Of a stretch of 43,227 nucleotides of DNA, positions 8,228 through 18,100 are shown in pieces; positions within the stretch are counted from its first letter, which is position 1, and every line of letters starts with the position of its first letter. Source of the DNA: Devosia psychrophila (lineage in GTDB: Bacteria > Pseudomonadota > Alphaproteobacteria > Rhizobiales > Devosiaceae); contig NZ_LAPV01000072.1 of the NCBI RefSeq assembly GCF_000971275.1, positions 1-43,227 on the forward strand, written 5' to 3'. The notes beneath the pieces are model-generated. The model saw only the letters and a program-made list of their open reading frames with translations, was not told where the DNA came from and did not search any database. The position numbers were made by a program, and so were the translations under genes.

Positions 8228-8634
8228 GGAAGATCACGCTCGTTGTTGATTTGGGTAATGCGGCGCATATGAAATTCTTGGGGTCAGGAGATACAATCTA
8301 ACCCTCCCCAAATGAAGGCAATTGCAGCCCTTTGGTTAATCTGCCCAATGGGACATTCGACAACTAACCAAGGACCGTGCAGAGCCGCCAAGTCGTCAAT
8401 TATTGGCACAGCTCAAGCGCGGTTCACACGGCTTACCCCTGCATGGAAGCAATGCTGATTAGCGGGATGGCGTTTCCCAGGACTTGGCGAAATGCTTGAG
8501 GACTTTGATGGGGTGGCGGCGCAAGGGCGCCATGCACTCAAAAGTTATGCGGCCGTGGTTGATATGGCATTACTCTGCCGCTTAGAGCTGGTTTCATTGA
8601 TGCCGCCCGTCGGCTTTAGACGCTGGGAGCCAGA
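8228..8634. promoter_or_regulatory. divergent promoter region algA / anchored PL7 lyase
   Basis: These 407 bp separate two divergent genes and should carry both promoters. They contain TGCCCAATGGGACATTCGAC at 8342-8361, with an internal CCCA-A-TGGG palindrome. It closely resembles a site at 11624-11643 between another divergent pair. No gene or standard promoter is evident. Confidence 0.4.
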
Positions 8635-9762
8635 ATGACTGAAATCTTGCGCAAGGCCACTGACGATGAGCCACGCGCGACTTTGGCTGATCTCAACCGG
8701 CTCCGAGCGGAAACCGCCCATAGTATCGAGGCCATTCGCGCCGAGGTCGCTCAAGGCCGACCACACTCCGATCTCACCCTTGGCTTGGTGGCCCTCGCGC
8801 TCGTGCTCGGCGGAACGGCGGGCGGTTTTGCCCTTGGTCGGCTTTTTGCGCCCGCGGTTCCGATCGTCAACGTGGCCCCAGCGGCGCCGACCGTTACCGT
8901 CCAGCCTGCTCCCCCGGTCATCAATGTCCAGCCTCAGGTCATGGTCGGTGACAGCCCCGACAGTTCCGCCACCGTTGCGCCGCCAGCTCCCACGGTCCTC
9001 GCGCCCGTGACTGAAACCCCGGCGGTCCCGGACACCACGGCCGCAGGAATTGATCTGTCTTTCTGGAAGGTGACTTTGCCCGTTAACGGTCAGGGAGTAC
9101 TAAGCGGGGAGGGGGACGCCATGGAGGTGACCGAGCTGGACGGCTTCTCGCTGCCTCCCTACTTCGTTGTCGACGACACCTCCGTCACATTCATGGCTCC
9201 GACAAATTCTGCCAGGACCGGCGGCTCAAACTATCCGCGCTCTGAGCTCAGAGAAATGGACGGCCGCGGCGACGAATATGAATGGACAGTCGAGGAAGGC
9301 GGCCACCTGGAGGCCACTTTACGGGTCAACGAATTGCCCACAACGTCCGACGGCGCGTCCGGGCGCATCGTCATTGGCCAGATCCACGGGCCCAACGACG
9401 AATTGTGCCGCCTCTATTTCGACAATGGGCGCTTGTACTTTTTTGACGACAAGGCCGGCGAAGATGAGGAAGAAACCCAGTTCATCCTCACCGCTTTGGA
9501 CGGCTCGGAACCCGCAATCGCCTTGGGGGACGAGTTTTCCTATGCGATCGACGTTGATCAGGACAATCTGGTCGTCACCGCGACCTATAAAGGCGTCACT
9601 TACCGGGCCGTTGATCCCATCAGCGCCTTTTGGCCGGGGAAACCGGTCTATTTCAAGGCCGGTGCCTATGTACAAGTTGGCATGGAAGGCAGCGAGGCCG
9701 GCACCGTTGGCACCGGCGAGGGAAGCGTGACTTTTTCGGCCCTGTCTCGCCCCAGCCACTGA
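8635..9762 (+). CDS. inner-membrane-anchored PL7 alginate lyase
   Basis: 375 residues. A cytosolic segment of about 45 residues is followed by one transmembrane helix (47-70, LVALALVLGGTAGGFALG) and a Pro/Val/Ala-rich linker (about 72-135), then a PL7 domain (137-373). Catalytic strands are RSELRE at 202-207, IGQIHG at 247-252 and YFKAGAY at 339-345. The layout predicts a lyase tethered to the periplasmic face of the inner membrane by a flexible arm, close to the polymerase. The domain is strikingly like that of the lyase at 2429 but lacks its C-terminal extension. It faces the RTX lyase tail-to-tail with 6 bp between stops. The N-terminal segment might also be a poor signal sequence, but no cleavage site is visible. 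Confidence 0.88.
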   Translation: MTEILRKATDDEPRATLADLNRLRAETAHSIEAIRAEVAQGRPHSDLTLGLVALALVLGGTAGGFALGRLFAPAVPIVNVAPAAPTVTVQPAPPVINVQPQVMVGDSPDSSATVAPPAPTVLAPVTETPAVPDTTAAGIDLSFWKVTLPVNGQGVLSGEGDAMEVTELDGFSLPPYFVVDDTSVTFMAPTNSARTGGSNYPRSELREMDGRGDEYEWTVEEGGHLEATLRVNELPTTSDGASGRIVIGQIHGPNDELCRLYFDNGRLYFFDDKAGEDEEETQFILTALDGSEPAIALGDEFSYAIDVDQDNLVVTATYKGVTYRAVDPISAFWPGKPVYFKAGAYVQVGMEGSEAGTVGTGEGSVTFSALSRPSH

Positions 9763-9768
9763 GGGTGG

Positions 9769-11505
9769 TCAAACGATGATGGAATTGCCGTCGCGGACCG
9801 TGTCATCGACACCGACGATTTTAACGACCATCACCTCACCACCCGGGCCAGCAAAGCCGTCATAGTCGACGAAGAGGCTATTGGTATAGTGGCCCGTATC
9901 GCGGATCGAAATGAAGCCTAGATCTCGCAATTCGGCATAGGAAACATCCGGACCGACGGAGAAATCGTCGGTAATGCCGGAAATGTCGATCTTTTCGCCC
10001 TTGCGATAATCGGAAATGGTGTCCCCAGCATCGCCCAGCGACTGGAAAACAAACTTATCCAGCCCGTCGCCGCCCTTGATCCAATCTTTCCCGGCTCCAC
10101 CAACGATGGTGTCAGCTCCCGAATTACCCCAAAGCTCGTCGTCACCCAGTCCACCAAAGAGGACATCGTTTCCGCCGTTGCCGCGGATCACGTCCCTACC
10201 AGTCCCCCCGGTTATCGTATTGTTCCCATCATTGCCGGACATGGACTGCGACGGCGCCGACGGATTGGGGGGCGGCGTTGTGGGGACAGTGGGGGCGGCC
10301 GGACCATTTGACAGAACAAACGAATTGAGCCCGAAATCGCCCAGCTTGGCATTGGTGAACGTGCCGATATGGGTTGCAGCTGCCGAGCCTTTGGCGCCGT
10401 CAGTATCAACCCAGAGCTGGACATCATTGCCCTGCGCGACGACCCGGACATAGCCGGCATCGAACGCTTCGGCCGCTTTAAAACCGGTGATCTCTTTGAA
10501 GATCGCGTTGAGGTCAATTCGATCAGAAGAGCTAAAATCGGTGACAGTGTCAGTGCCCTCAGCGGCCGACTTGTAGACCACCGTGTCGTTGCCCGACCCC
10601 GTGGTAATGACGTCCGCCCCACGCCCGCCATAGATCGTATCATTGCCCGCTAGCGCCGAAATGACGTCCTTGGCCGACGTGCCATAGAGGCTATTGTCGC
10701 CCGCCGTGCCCCAGACCGTCTCATCAACAGGCGTAGGCACTGGCGGAGTTGGGATTGGAGTCGTGCCAACCTTCCAGCCATCGAGCCCTTCGCCTGGCGC
10801 GTGTCCGACATCGAGACCATAAAACGAGGCCTGGCCGCTGCCGCTGCCATTGCTTTCATTGACCCCAAGATAAACCCCGGCCTTGAAATAGAATGTGTCG
10901 GACTGCCAAACCGAATTGATCTGGGTGACCGAGCTATAGACCTGCCCGTCGGCAAACACCTCGATGCGCAGACTGTCGCCCTTAGCATCGATTTTGTACG
11001 AGAAGCGCTCATTGAGCGAAATCTGAGGCGCCGCGCCGGAAGCGCTTTGGAAGTTGAACCGCATTTCGCTGTTTGAGGACCCGGCCTGGTCATTCATGAA
11101 ATAGACCGTGCCATTCTCCCAATAGAGGCGAATGAGCTCCTCGTCGGCCCCGTGGATCTGACCAATGATCAAGCGACCTGGGGTTCCATCAGCCCGATTA
11201 GGAACGGCATCAACCTCGAGCGTCGCCGTCATCACGCCGCCGCGGTCGAGGTTCCAAGCAGCAAGCCGACTGCCCTCCGTCTCGCGCAGTTCGGATCTGG
11301 CATATTTCGAGCCACTCGTCGTGGCCCCGTCCGCGCTGGCACGGAACACCATCGCGCCGTCAGGGGCATCGTAGAAATATTGGGAACTTTCAAATCCTAG
11401 GAGGTTTTTCACCTCCTGGGCGACGCCTGATATAAGCCCTGAACTATCGACCGGCAGAGTGAGTTTCCAGTTTGTTAGATCAAACTTGTCGGAATTAACG
11501 GGCAA
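9769..11505 (-). CDS. RTX-type PL7 alginate lyase, predicted type I secretion substrate
   Basis: 578 residues from a TTG start at 11505, chosen because AGGAG lies 7 nt upstream and the product begins right at the PL7 fold (MPVNSDKFDLTNWKLTLP). The longer frame from 11553 adds 16 unlikely, Cys/Arg-rich residues. There is no signal peptide. The PL7 domain (about 5-235) has RSELRE at 70-75, IGQIHG at 114-119 and YFKAGVY at 206-212. A Pro-rich linker leads to RTX nonapeptides (about 266-309), a beta domain (about 325-400), a second linker and a second RTX block (about 422-486). The end is the short hydrophobic SIIV typical of type I substrates. It should fold with calcium outside the cell and cut or loosen exported alginate. 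The likely exporter is encoded at 38350-41485. Confidence 0.88.
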   Translation of the reverse strand: MPVNSDKFDLTNWKLTLPVDSSGLISGVAQEVKNLLGFESSQYFYDAPDGAMVFRASADGATTSGSKYARSELRETEGSRLAAWNLDRGGVMTATLEVDAVPNRADGTPGRLIIGQIHGADEELIRLYWENGTVYFMNDQAGSSNSEMRFNFQSASGAAPQISLNERFSYKIDAKGDSLRIEVFADGQVYSSVTQINSVWQSDTFYFKAGVYLGVNESNGSGSGQASFYGLDVGHAPGEGLDGWKVGTTPIPTPPVPTPVDETVWGTAGDNSLYGTSAKDVISALAGNDTIYGGRGADVITTGSGNDTVVYKSAAEGTDTVTDFSSSDRIDLNAIFKEITGFKAAEAFDAGYVRVVAQGNDVQLWVDTDGAKGSAAATHIGTFTNAKLGDFGLNSFVLSNGPAAPTVPTTPPPNPSAPSQSMSGNDGNNTITGGTGRDVIRGNGGNDVLFGGLGDDELWGNSGADTIVGGAGKDWIKGGDGLDKFVFQSLGDAGDTISDYRKGEKIDISGITDDFSVGPDVSYAELRDLGFISIRDTGHYTNSLFVDYDGFAGPGGEVMVVKIVGVDDTVRDGNSIIV

Positions 11506-12343
11506 TAGCGTGCTCCTATGCTGTCGTCGTGAGACGGCGCAAGCGCTGCACAAGGCAGCCTGGTCAGCTGAGATTTACGCGGAAAACTTACTACCCCGGG
11601 GCTTCAATAAACGCGCCCCATTTTGCCCAACTGGGGCATCGACCTGTGCGATCGATCTAACTCATTTCCGCCGGTTAGGCCCGCAGGATATGACTCAGCC
11701 CTCCGCAGAGCCCGTTAAGAGTCACACGCAGAGGTTAACGGAAACTTACCATCTCAATTGGGGCCATGATGTGGCGCATGGTCGGCGCATGTCAGGCATG
11801 CGCAATTTGTGGGGGAACCAAATTTTTTGCCACTCTGCCTGAGGCGTTGATCAACAAAGCCATTGGCTGCCGTCCCACCGGCAAGCATCAACGTCTCACT
11901 AAAGCAAACCAGCAGAGGTCAGCTCATTTTTTCGGGAGCGTCTCACCACAACTCGCGCGCGAAATTTGCGCGCCGGCACCCACCCAAGTATCGCTGGAAC
12001 AAGCGGCTTGCCCCTGGTCACAAAGTTGCTCTCAAACTGCGGTCGGCGACGCAATTAAGGTTAAGGAGAACTTGCTCTGGTGGGGCTCACCAAATGATTG
12101 CACAAGACCCTGGAGTTCACTCGGCGGCGCCAAATGCACTCGCACTGGCGTGAACTCGGATACTATGCATTTTCTCGTCGGTTTGAATAGTGCAGCAAAA
12201 CGTTACCAGATTTGCGCAACCATCCTTTGTAAAGGCTTTGGCCGCGTGCTTAGAATTGATTGCCACCTCTACGCATAATCGTCAGATTTGAAATTTCGTC
12301 CAAATTTTCATAAAAAATATGCAGGCGCTGGAGCTACTTAGAC
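11506..12343. promoter_or_regulatory. divergent control region RTX lyase / alg8 operon
   Basis: 838 bp, relatively AT-rich, with no convincing gene on either strand. It must drive the leftward RTX lyase and the nine-gene alg operon to the right. It contains TGCCCAACTGGGGCATCGAC at 11624-11643, which matches a site between algA and the anchored lyase. I searched by eye for sigma-54 and EcfG-type promoters and found no pair with correct spacing. Confidence 0.4.
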
Positions 12344-13984
12344 GTGACAGATGCATTGTTTGGTAAGAAGACCGACAGCTCAGAGATAGCGCCCCCATAC
12401 CTGAACGCCTCAGCGTTGCGCAGCTTTCGCGGTGCCGCGCGCACGTCCGGGTCGGCGCTGATGGAGGCAAGCGAAACCTGGTATGCCCATCTCGCTCTCA
12501 TCCTTCTTATCTGTGGCTTGACCCTGGCCGTTCCAGGTGAAGCGCTTTCCAGCGTTTGGCATGCAGAAGCCGGGGTCTTTCTTGGCCTGGGCATCTTGGC
12601 CACGTGGCGATATAGCTGGGGCATCCTGCATTTTGTGCGTGCCCTCATTTACCGCAAGATCAGTTTTCCTAGGCTGCGCAAGGCCTCCGATGCCGCCGTC
12701 GATAGGGGGATCAGTACCGGCCAGGTCCCCCATGCCTATCTCCTGGTAACCAGCTTCCGCGTCGATGCCGACACTTCGGCATCGGTCTATCGCGCCACTT
12801 TCGAGGCCGCGATGGCCGCTCCGGGTAAGACCACGGTCGTGGCCTCGCTGGTCGATGTCTCCGATCAACGGCTCGTCACCGCCGCCTATCAACGCATTTG
12901 TGGCGCGGCAACCAATGTGAGGATGGTGATTGTCCGGATCAAAGGCACTGGCAAGCGTGATGCCTTGGCCAACGGATTCAGGGCGATCGCCAATGCCCAG
13001 CCTGGACCTGACGATATCGTCGCCGTCATCGATGGCGACAGCGTGGTGCCGCGCGATCTGGTTGCAAAGTGCCTTGGCTTTTTTCTGGACAATCCCAAAG
13101 TGGGCGCTCTCACCACCGACGAGATCTCCGAAGTGCGCGGCCGCGCCATCTTCCATATCTGGTACAGCCTCCGGTTCGCGCAGCGCAACATTCTGATGGC
13201 GTCCAACGGCCTGGCCCGGCGCGTCCTTACCCTCACAGGGCGGATGTCGATGTTCCGAGCCGACGTGATCTGCAATCCAAGCTTTATTAACCAGGTCGAA
13301 CAGGACTTTATCGATCACTGGCGCATCGGACGGATCAAGTTCCTGACCGGGGATGACAAGTCGAGCTGGTTCTGGCTGCTCAAGAATGGCTACCAGATGC
13401 TCTACGTCCCCGATCTTCTGGTTTCCACCGTCGAAGACCCGCCGTCCGACAAATTCCTCGTAGCCGCAGCCCAACTGATGACCCGCTGGTTTGGCAACAT
13501 GCTGCGTACTAATGGCCGTGCCCTCATGTTGGGGCCGTCTCGCATCGGCTACTTCACCTGGTGGGCGATTTTTGATCAGCGCATTTCCATGTGGACCTCG
13601 CTAGCGGGCCTGGTGATGGTCATCCTGATCGGCATCTTTGTGACGCCCCTGGCCTTCCTGGGCTATGTCGTCTGGGTTCTGGTCACCCGCTACGTGCTGA
13701 CGCTCCTCCTGTTCCAGTCGCGCTCACGCGTCTCGGCGCTCTACCCCTTTCTGATCTACTTCAACCAGATCTTTGGATCGATGGTGAAGACCTACATCTT
13801 CTTCAGGCCAAATAAGCAGCGTTGGACCCGGCAAAAGACGACCTTGGCCAAGAGTGGGGGCTGGTTGCGCGGCGCCTTCGTAACAGCAACCTCGACCTAC
13901 ATGCACGGCCTGGCAATCGCAGTTTTCGTGACCACGGTGGCCTGGTTGATCGGGCTGCTTCCCTCCCCACAACTAACGTTTTGA
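12344..13984 (+). CDS. alg8: Alg8-type glycosyltransferase 2 (mannuronan synthase catalytic subunit)
   Basis: 546 residues with a GTG start; GGAG lies 10 nt upstream. It is an inner-membrane processive GT-2 enzyme that polymerises GDP-mannuronate while feeding the chain across the membrane. Two N-terminal helices (about 47-65 and 78-100) precede the cytosolic domain. That domain shows DGD (230-232), LTGRMSMFRAD (297-307), HWRIGRIKFLTGDDKS with the base-region aspartates (325-340) and RWFGNMLRTNGRAL (381-394). The later TWWAIFDQRISMWTSL (405-420) is an Alg8 hallmark that separates it from cellulose or hyaluronan synthases. Several helices follow. It is about 50 residues longer than the Pseudomonas protein, mostly at the N-terminus. 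It leads the operon, 34 bp before alg44. Confidence 0.93.
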   Translation: MTDALFGKKTDSSEIAPPYLNASALRSFRGAARTSGSALMEASETWYAHLALILLICGLTLAVPGEALSSVWHAEAGVFLGLGILATWRYSWGILHFVRALIYRKISFPRLRKASDAAVDRGISTGQVPHAYLLVTSFRVDADTSASVYRATFEAAMAAPGKTTVVASLVDVSDQRLVTAAYQRICGAATNVRMVIVRIKGTGKRDALANGFRAIANAQPGPDDIVAVIDGDSVVPRDLVAKCLGFFLDNPKVGALTTDEISEVRGRAIFHIWYSLRFAQRNILMASNGLARRVLTLTGRMSMFRADVICNPSFINQVEQDFIDHWRIGRIKFLTGDDKSSWFWLLKNGYQMLYVPDLLVSTVEDPPSDKFLVAAAQLMTRWFGNMLRTNGRALMLGPSRIGYFTWWAIFDQRISMWTSLAGLVMVILIGIFVTPLAFLGYVVWVLVTRYVLTLLLFQSRSRVSALYPFLIYFNQIFGSMVKTYIFFRPNKQRWTRQKTTLAKSGGWLRGAFVTATSTYMHGLAIAVFVTTVAWLIGLLPSPQLTF

Positions 13985-14018
13985 GTGCCAGATCGGCCCC
14001 GCAGATAGGATCAATGCC

Positions 14019-15122
14019 ATGAATAAAGAATTCATCAAGTTCGAGGCCGACGTTCAGCGGCAGCACGCCCGGTATCGTTTGCCTCTGACTTGCGCCATCG
14101 GTGACCGTCTCTATTCGGTGTCGGACTGGTCCGTCGCGGGACTGTCCATCGCGGCAGAAAACGCCGCCTTCCTGCCCGACCGGAACTATAACCTCAAACT
14201 GGTTTTCCCCTTTGATGGCTATGATTTCATCGTGTCCCTCGATGCCGTCTCCGAACGCGGCAGCGATCCCGAAACCATGGAGTTCCGCTACATAAATGTC
14301 GATGCAGCACGGCTTCGCCTATTCCGCTACATCCTCGACGCCTACCTGGCTGGCGAGATCGTGACGGCTGGCGAAATCCTCGATGTCAGCCGGCGCCAAG
14401 ACGAGCCAGCCGGACCCAAGGCCAACGCTGCCGCCACAGGGACGGATCGCTCGCCCATGTTCGTTCTTGGACAGGCACTTCGGCTAGCCCTGGTGACCGC
14501 GATCAGTGTTGGCCTGGTGGCTTTTGTTGGTGGCTCAATCGCCCAGCGCCTCAATGTGATCCCGACCGAATCTGCTGCCGTTACGCTCGATAGCGTTCCG
14601 CTGCTGACGCCCAATTCTGGTGTGCTGACCAATGTCGTCAGTGGGGTGGTAGCCCGCGGCCAGATGGTCGCGACCATCATGCTGCCTTCCGAAACCACCG
14701 CGACGCTCTTTTCGCCCTGTGATTGCACCGTCGCCTCCGTTCAGGCCTCGATCGGATCCAATGTCGCTCCGGGCGACCAGATTGCCACTTTGCGCTCGAA
14801 CGACCCAGTGCCCTATGTCCAGGCTTGGGTGCGCCGCGAGAACGTTATGGATCTCTATCGCGGCGTCACCGCCGAGGTTGAGCTTTACGACGGCACCGTC
14901 ATCCGCGGCGTTCAGCTCGCCCAGTTACCAGTCGTTGACGCCTCCGCTGCCGAACCAGGCGACCTCGTCGAGGTCCGTCTTGATGTGCCGGCACCCCAAG
15001 TCGCCCTTCAGGTCGATCGGCCGGTCGTCGTCCGCTTTATCCGAAACAATCTGATCAGCTCGACCGTTAACAACACACTGGGTCGTTTCGGGAACTGGTT
15101 CGGGGGCTTGCTGCCGTCATGA
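14019..15122 (+). CDS. alg44: Alg44-type c-di-GMP-binding alginate co-polymerase
   Basis: 367 residues. The N-terminal PilZ domain (about 14-110) keeps both cyclic-di-GMP motifs: RxxxR as RQHAR (14-18) and D/NxSxxG as DWSVAG (36-41). One transmembrane helix follows (151-173), then a periplasmic HlyD-like barrel-sandwich domain (about 185-350). In Pseudomonas, c-di-GMP binding to Alg44 is needed for Alg8 to polymerise, so this should be the post-translational switch here. A Shine-Dalgarno AGGA lies 8 nt before the ATG. The stop overlaps the start of the next gene (ATGA), implying translational coupling. No diguanylate cyclase is encoded in this window. Confidence 0.92.
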   Translation: MNKEFIKFEADVQRQHARYRLPLTCAIGDRLYSVSDWSVAGLSIAAENAAFLPDRNYNLKLVFPFDGYDFIVSLDAVSERGSDPETMEFRYINVDAARLRLFRYILDAYLAGEIVTAGEILDVSRRQDEPAGPKANAAATGTDRSPMFVLGQALRLALVTAISVGLVAFVGGSIAQRLNVIPTESAAVTLDSVPLLTPNSGVLTNVVSGVVARGQMVATIMLPSETTATLFSPCDCTVASVQASIGSNVAPGDQIATLRSNDPVPYVQAWVRRENVMDLYRGVTAEVELYDGTVIRGVQLAQLPVVDASAAEPGDLVEVRLDVPAPQVALQVDRPVVVRFIRNNLISSTVNNTLGRFGNWFGGLLPS

Positions 15123-18100
15123 GGTCGGTTTTTGTGGCATCGCTTGGCGAGCGGGTTTCTGGCGCTCGGACCAAGCTGAAAAACACGGTGCTGGCACTGG
15201 CCAGTTGTGTGCTCTTGCTCCCCTTTGCCAGTTCGTTTGCGCAGGATGGGACCTCTGGTCTCATCACCGACATGGTCACCGAAATTGGCGCCTCCGTCTT
15301 GGCCGCTGATCAAGCCGGCAATGATGCCGATAAGCTGGACCATTACCTGGTGGCCCTAGACCGCATCGTTTACCTCAAAATGCTGGGCGAAGCCTCGGAC
15401 TCCGAGGATGGCGTGGTCGTTAATGCAGCTATCGCCGACCTGGCCACCGAGGGCGCCTCGGCCGACGATCTGCGCTCCCTCGCTTTGTCTAGCCTCTACC
15501 GCATACTGTCGGCGGGCGGCGACCCGACAGGTCGGCGTGTTGAAATCGAAAGCCTCATTGCCGGCATCGAAAGCGCGCCCCTGCGCGTCAGCGCTTATAT
15601 TGAATATGCCATGCTCGAGGCCTCATCGAGCACCCAGTCCGCACTGCCTTTGCTGCAGACTGCAACGCTGGAAGCTAAGTCGATAGACGAGCTAGAGGCG
15701 CGCAGCAGCGCATTGGCCGGGATCGCGCTTGCCGCCGCCTCCTTTGATGGAGAGGCAGCCGGCAACCTATCCAACCAGACAATTGCCGAAATCTGGCCGG
15801 CGCGCGCCCGCGGCTTTGCCCGCTATGCCATCGCCCGGCAATCGCTTGATGGTGAGCTGAGCAAGGCGTCTCCCGATGATCTTGCTAGTGCCGCGCAAGC
15901 TGCCCTCAGCAATGGTGATCGCGCTCTAGCCCTTAAGCTGGCTTCGGCGATCGACCCTGAGCAAGACGATCTGCGGACCAACGCACTCAATAGCGTGCTG
16001 CAGGCAGCGCTTGAGAGCAGTGACTTGTCTCTTTTCCCCATCCTGGCGACCGCCTATGCAGACAATGACGCGCAGATCAGAGCTATCTCGCAACTGATAG
16101 CCAACCGCCTTGAGACCGATCGGCTGTTCGATGTGATTGCACTGACCGACTACCTGCCAGATGGGCCCAGTCTGGCCAGCATTGAGTTCGCGTTGGCCGC
16201 CGCCCTCGATGAGGCAGGTCTGGCTCAAATGGCCAGCGACGCAATTGCCCGAGGCGGCGCAGTTATTGCCGGCTTAACGGGCATTCAGCGGGACGCAGCC
16301 CTTGGGCAGGCGATTGAAGCCACGATAGCCACTGACAAACTCGACCTGTCTATGGAGTTTTTTGGCCAGCTAGCGGACCGCACACAGGTCCAACATGCCT
16401 TGCGCCGACTCTCCAAGGCGCTGGCAGACAATGCACAAATTGCGGAAGCCAAGACCGTTTTCGACAGCCTCGTTGCGGAAGAGGACATTGACTATGCGCT
16501 CTCGGGTATCGCGCAAGCCGAGGTCAAAGCCGGCAATATCGAGGCAGGCCTGGCGGCGCTCCAAACCGTCACCGACCCCAAAAATCGCGGTCGAGTGCAA
16601 GCGCAACTGGCACGAGCCTATTCGCGTGGAGGCCAATTCGAAGACGCTCTGGCCCTCGCAGCCGACATCGTCGATCTCGACTACGGCGTGCAAGCCTATC
16701 TCAGCATCGCCAAGACTGGCGTGGAATCCAAAGTGGAAGGCGTTGTCACTCAGTCCAATGACCTGGCACTGGCGCTGGCCGAGACCGCAGAGACCGAAAA
16801 GCAACGCTGGGAACTGACGGTCGATATCGTGGGCAGCATTGCCTTTGCCGGCGATTTTGACGCTGCTCAAAAACTCGCCGATGATATTGCAGACCAGACC
16901 TTGCGGGCCAAGGCCTTGGCATTGCTGAGCCAAAACCTGTCGGCAGCCTCCGAAAGCGAAGCCGCTCTTGTCTTGCTGACCGCGCTGCCGGCCAGCAGCG
17001 AAATCGACGATCAAATTGCTGAAGGCCTGGTCTCGCTCTCACAAGATCCCCAAGTGCTTGAGCAGGTCGTCGACCGTGTGCGTGCCTTTGCCAACGACCG
17101 GCTTCGCGTCACAACTTTCCGCGCCATTGCCGAGGGGCAACTCGACCGGCTGGACGTCTATGGCCATGGCCAGGGAGCGGGCGAGAGCACAAATACGCGT
17201 GCCATTCCCCAACAGGTCGGTGCCGTAGTGACGACCGCTAACCAGTCGCTCTATTCCAATGGACGGTTCGAGGCGCTGGCGCTGCCAGGAGGTCTCCACG
17301 CCGTTGATGGCTATGGCTACCCCGACCTTGGCCGCGGCGTCGCCGATCTGCGACGCGAAATGCCGACACCGGTTGCCGGCAATGTCTCAGTGACGCTGGC
17401 TAACCTTAGCCCCTATAATGGCAAGTTTCTCGAAGACTTGCCGAGTGGGAACACCGGAATGCAGGTCGCGGCCACAGCTCAAGGTGAACTGCAGCCTCGG
17501 GTAATCGTCGTTGAATCGGGCGTCTATACGCTTGGCCAACTGGTCGACGAGTTGATCGATACAGCCGGCTTTGCCCTGGTTCAGCGCGACGGCGGTGTCG
17601 TGACGTTGCGGGCTCCGGTCATTGTTGGCGAACACGCAACCCTTATCCTGAGCGGTCAAGAAGCCTCGACCTACAATTTGAGCGCGACTTCTGGCGCGTT
17701 CATTGCAGTGGCCGGCAAGCTCTACGTGCTCGATACCACCGTCCAGTCCTGGGATGAGGCCACCCTTGCGCCGCGCCCGGCAACCAAAGCTAGCGCCGGC
17801 GTCTTCCGGCCGTTCTTTGTGGGCTGGAGCGGCTCGACCATCAACATGGGCGGGTCAACCTTTAACGCGCTGGGCTATGCCGCGCCAAAGTCTTTTGGAC
17901 TGGCCTTTTCGGCAGGGCCTAAGGACCTGCTGGCCAATCAACCCGACGCTCCCAATCCCACCGGGACCGTTGTCGACAACGTCTTCCGCAACTTCGAATA
18001 CGGCTTCTATTCTTATGAAGCCGACGACGTTTATCTGGTCGGCAATCAGTATGATGACAACGTCGTCTATGCCATCGACCCCCATGACCGTTCACACCGC

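Noticed and set aside
8390..8450. Possible sigma-54 promoter (TTGGCAC)
   Set aside because: The matching TTGC element is not at the required distance.
11766..12278. 170-residue plus-strand frame before alg8
   Set aside because: No ribosome-binding site, no motif and several competing frames; treated as intergenic.
12410..13474. 354-residue minus-strand frame
   Set aside because: It is the antisense shadow of alg8 in GC-rich sequence.
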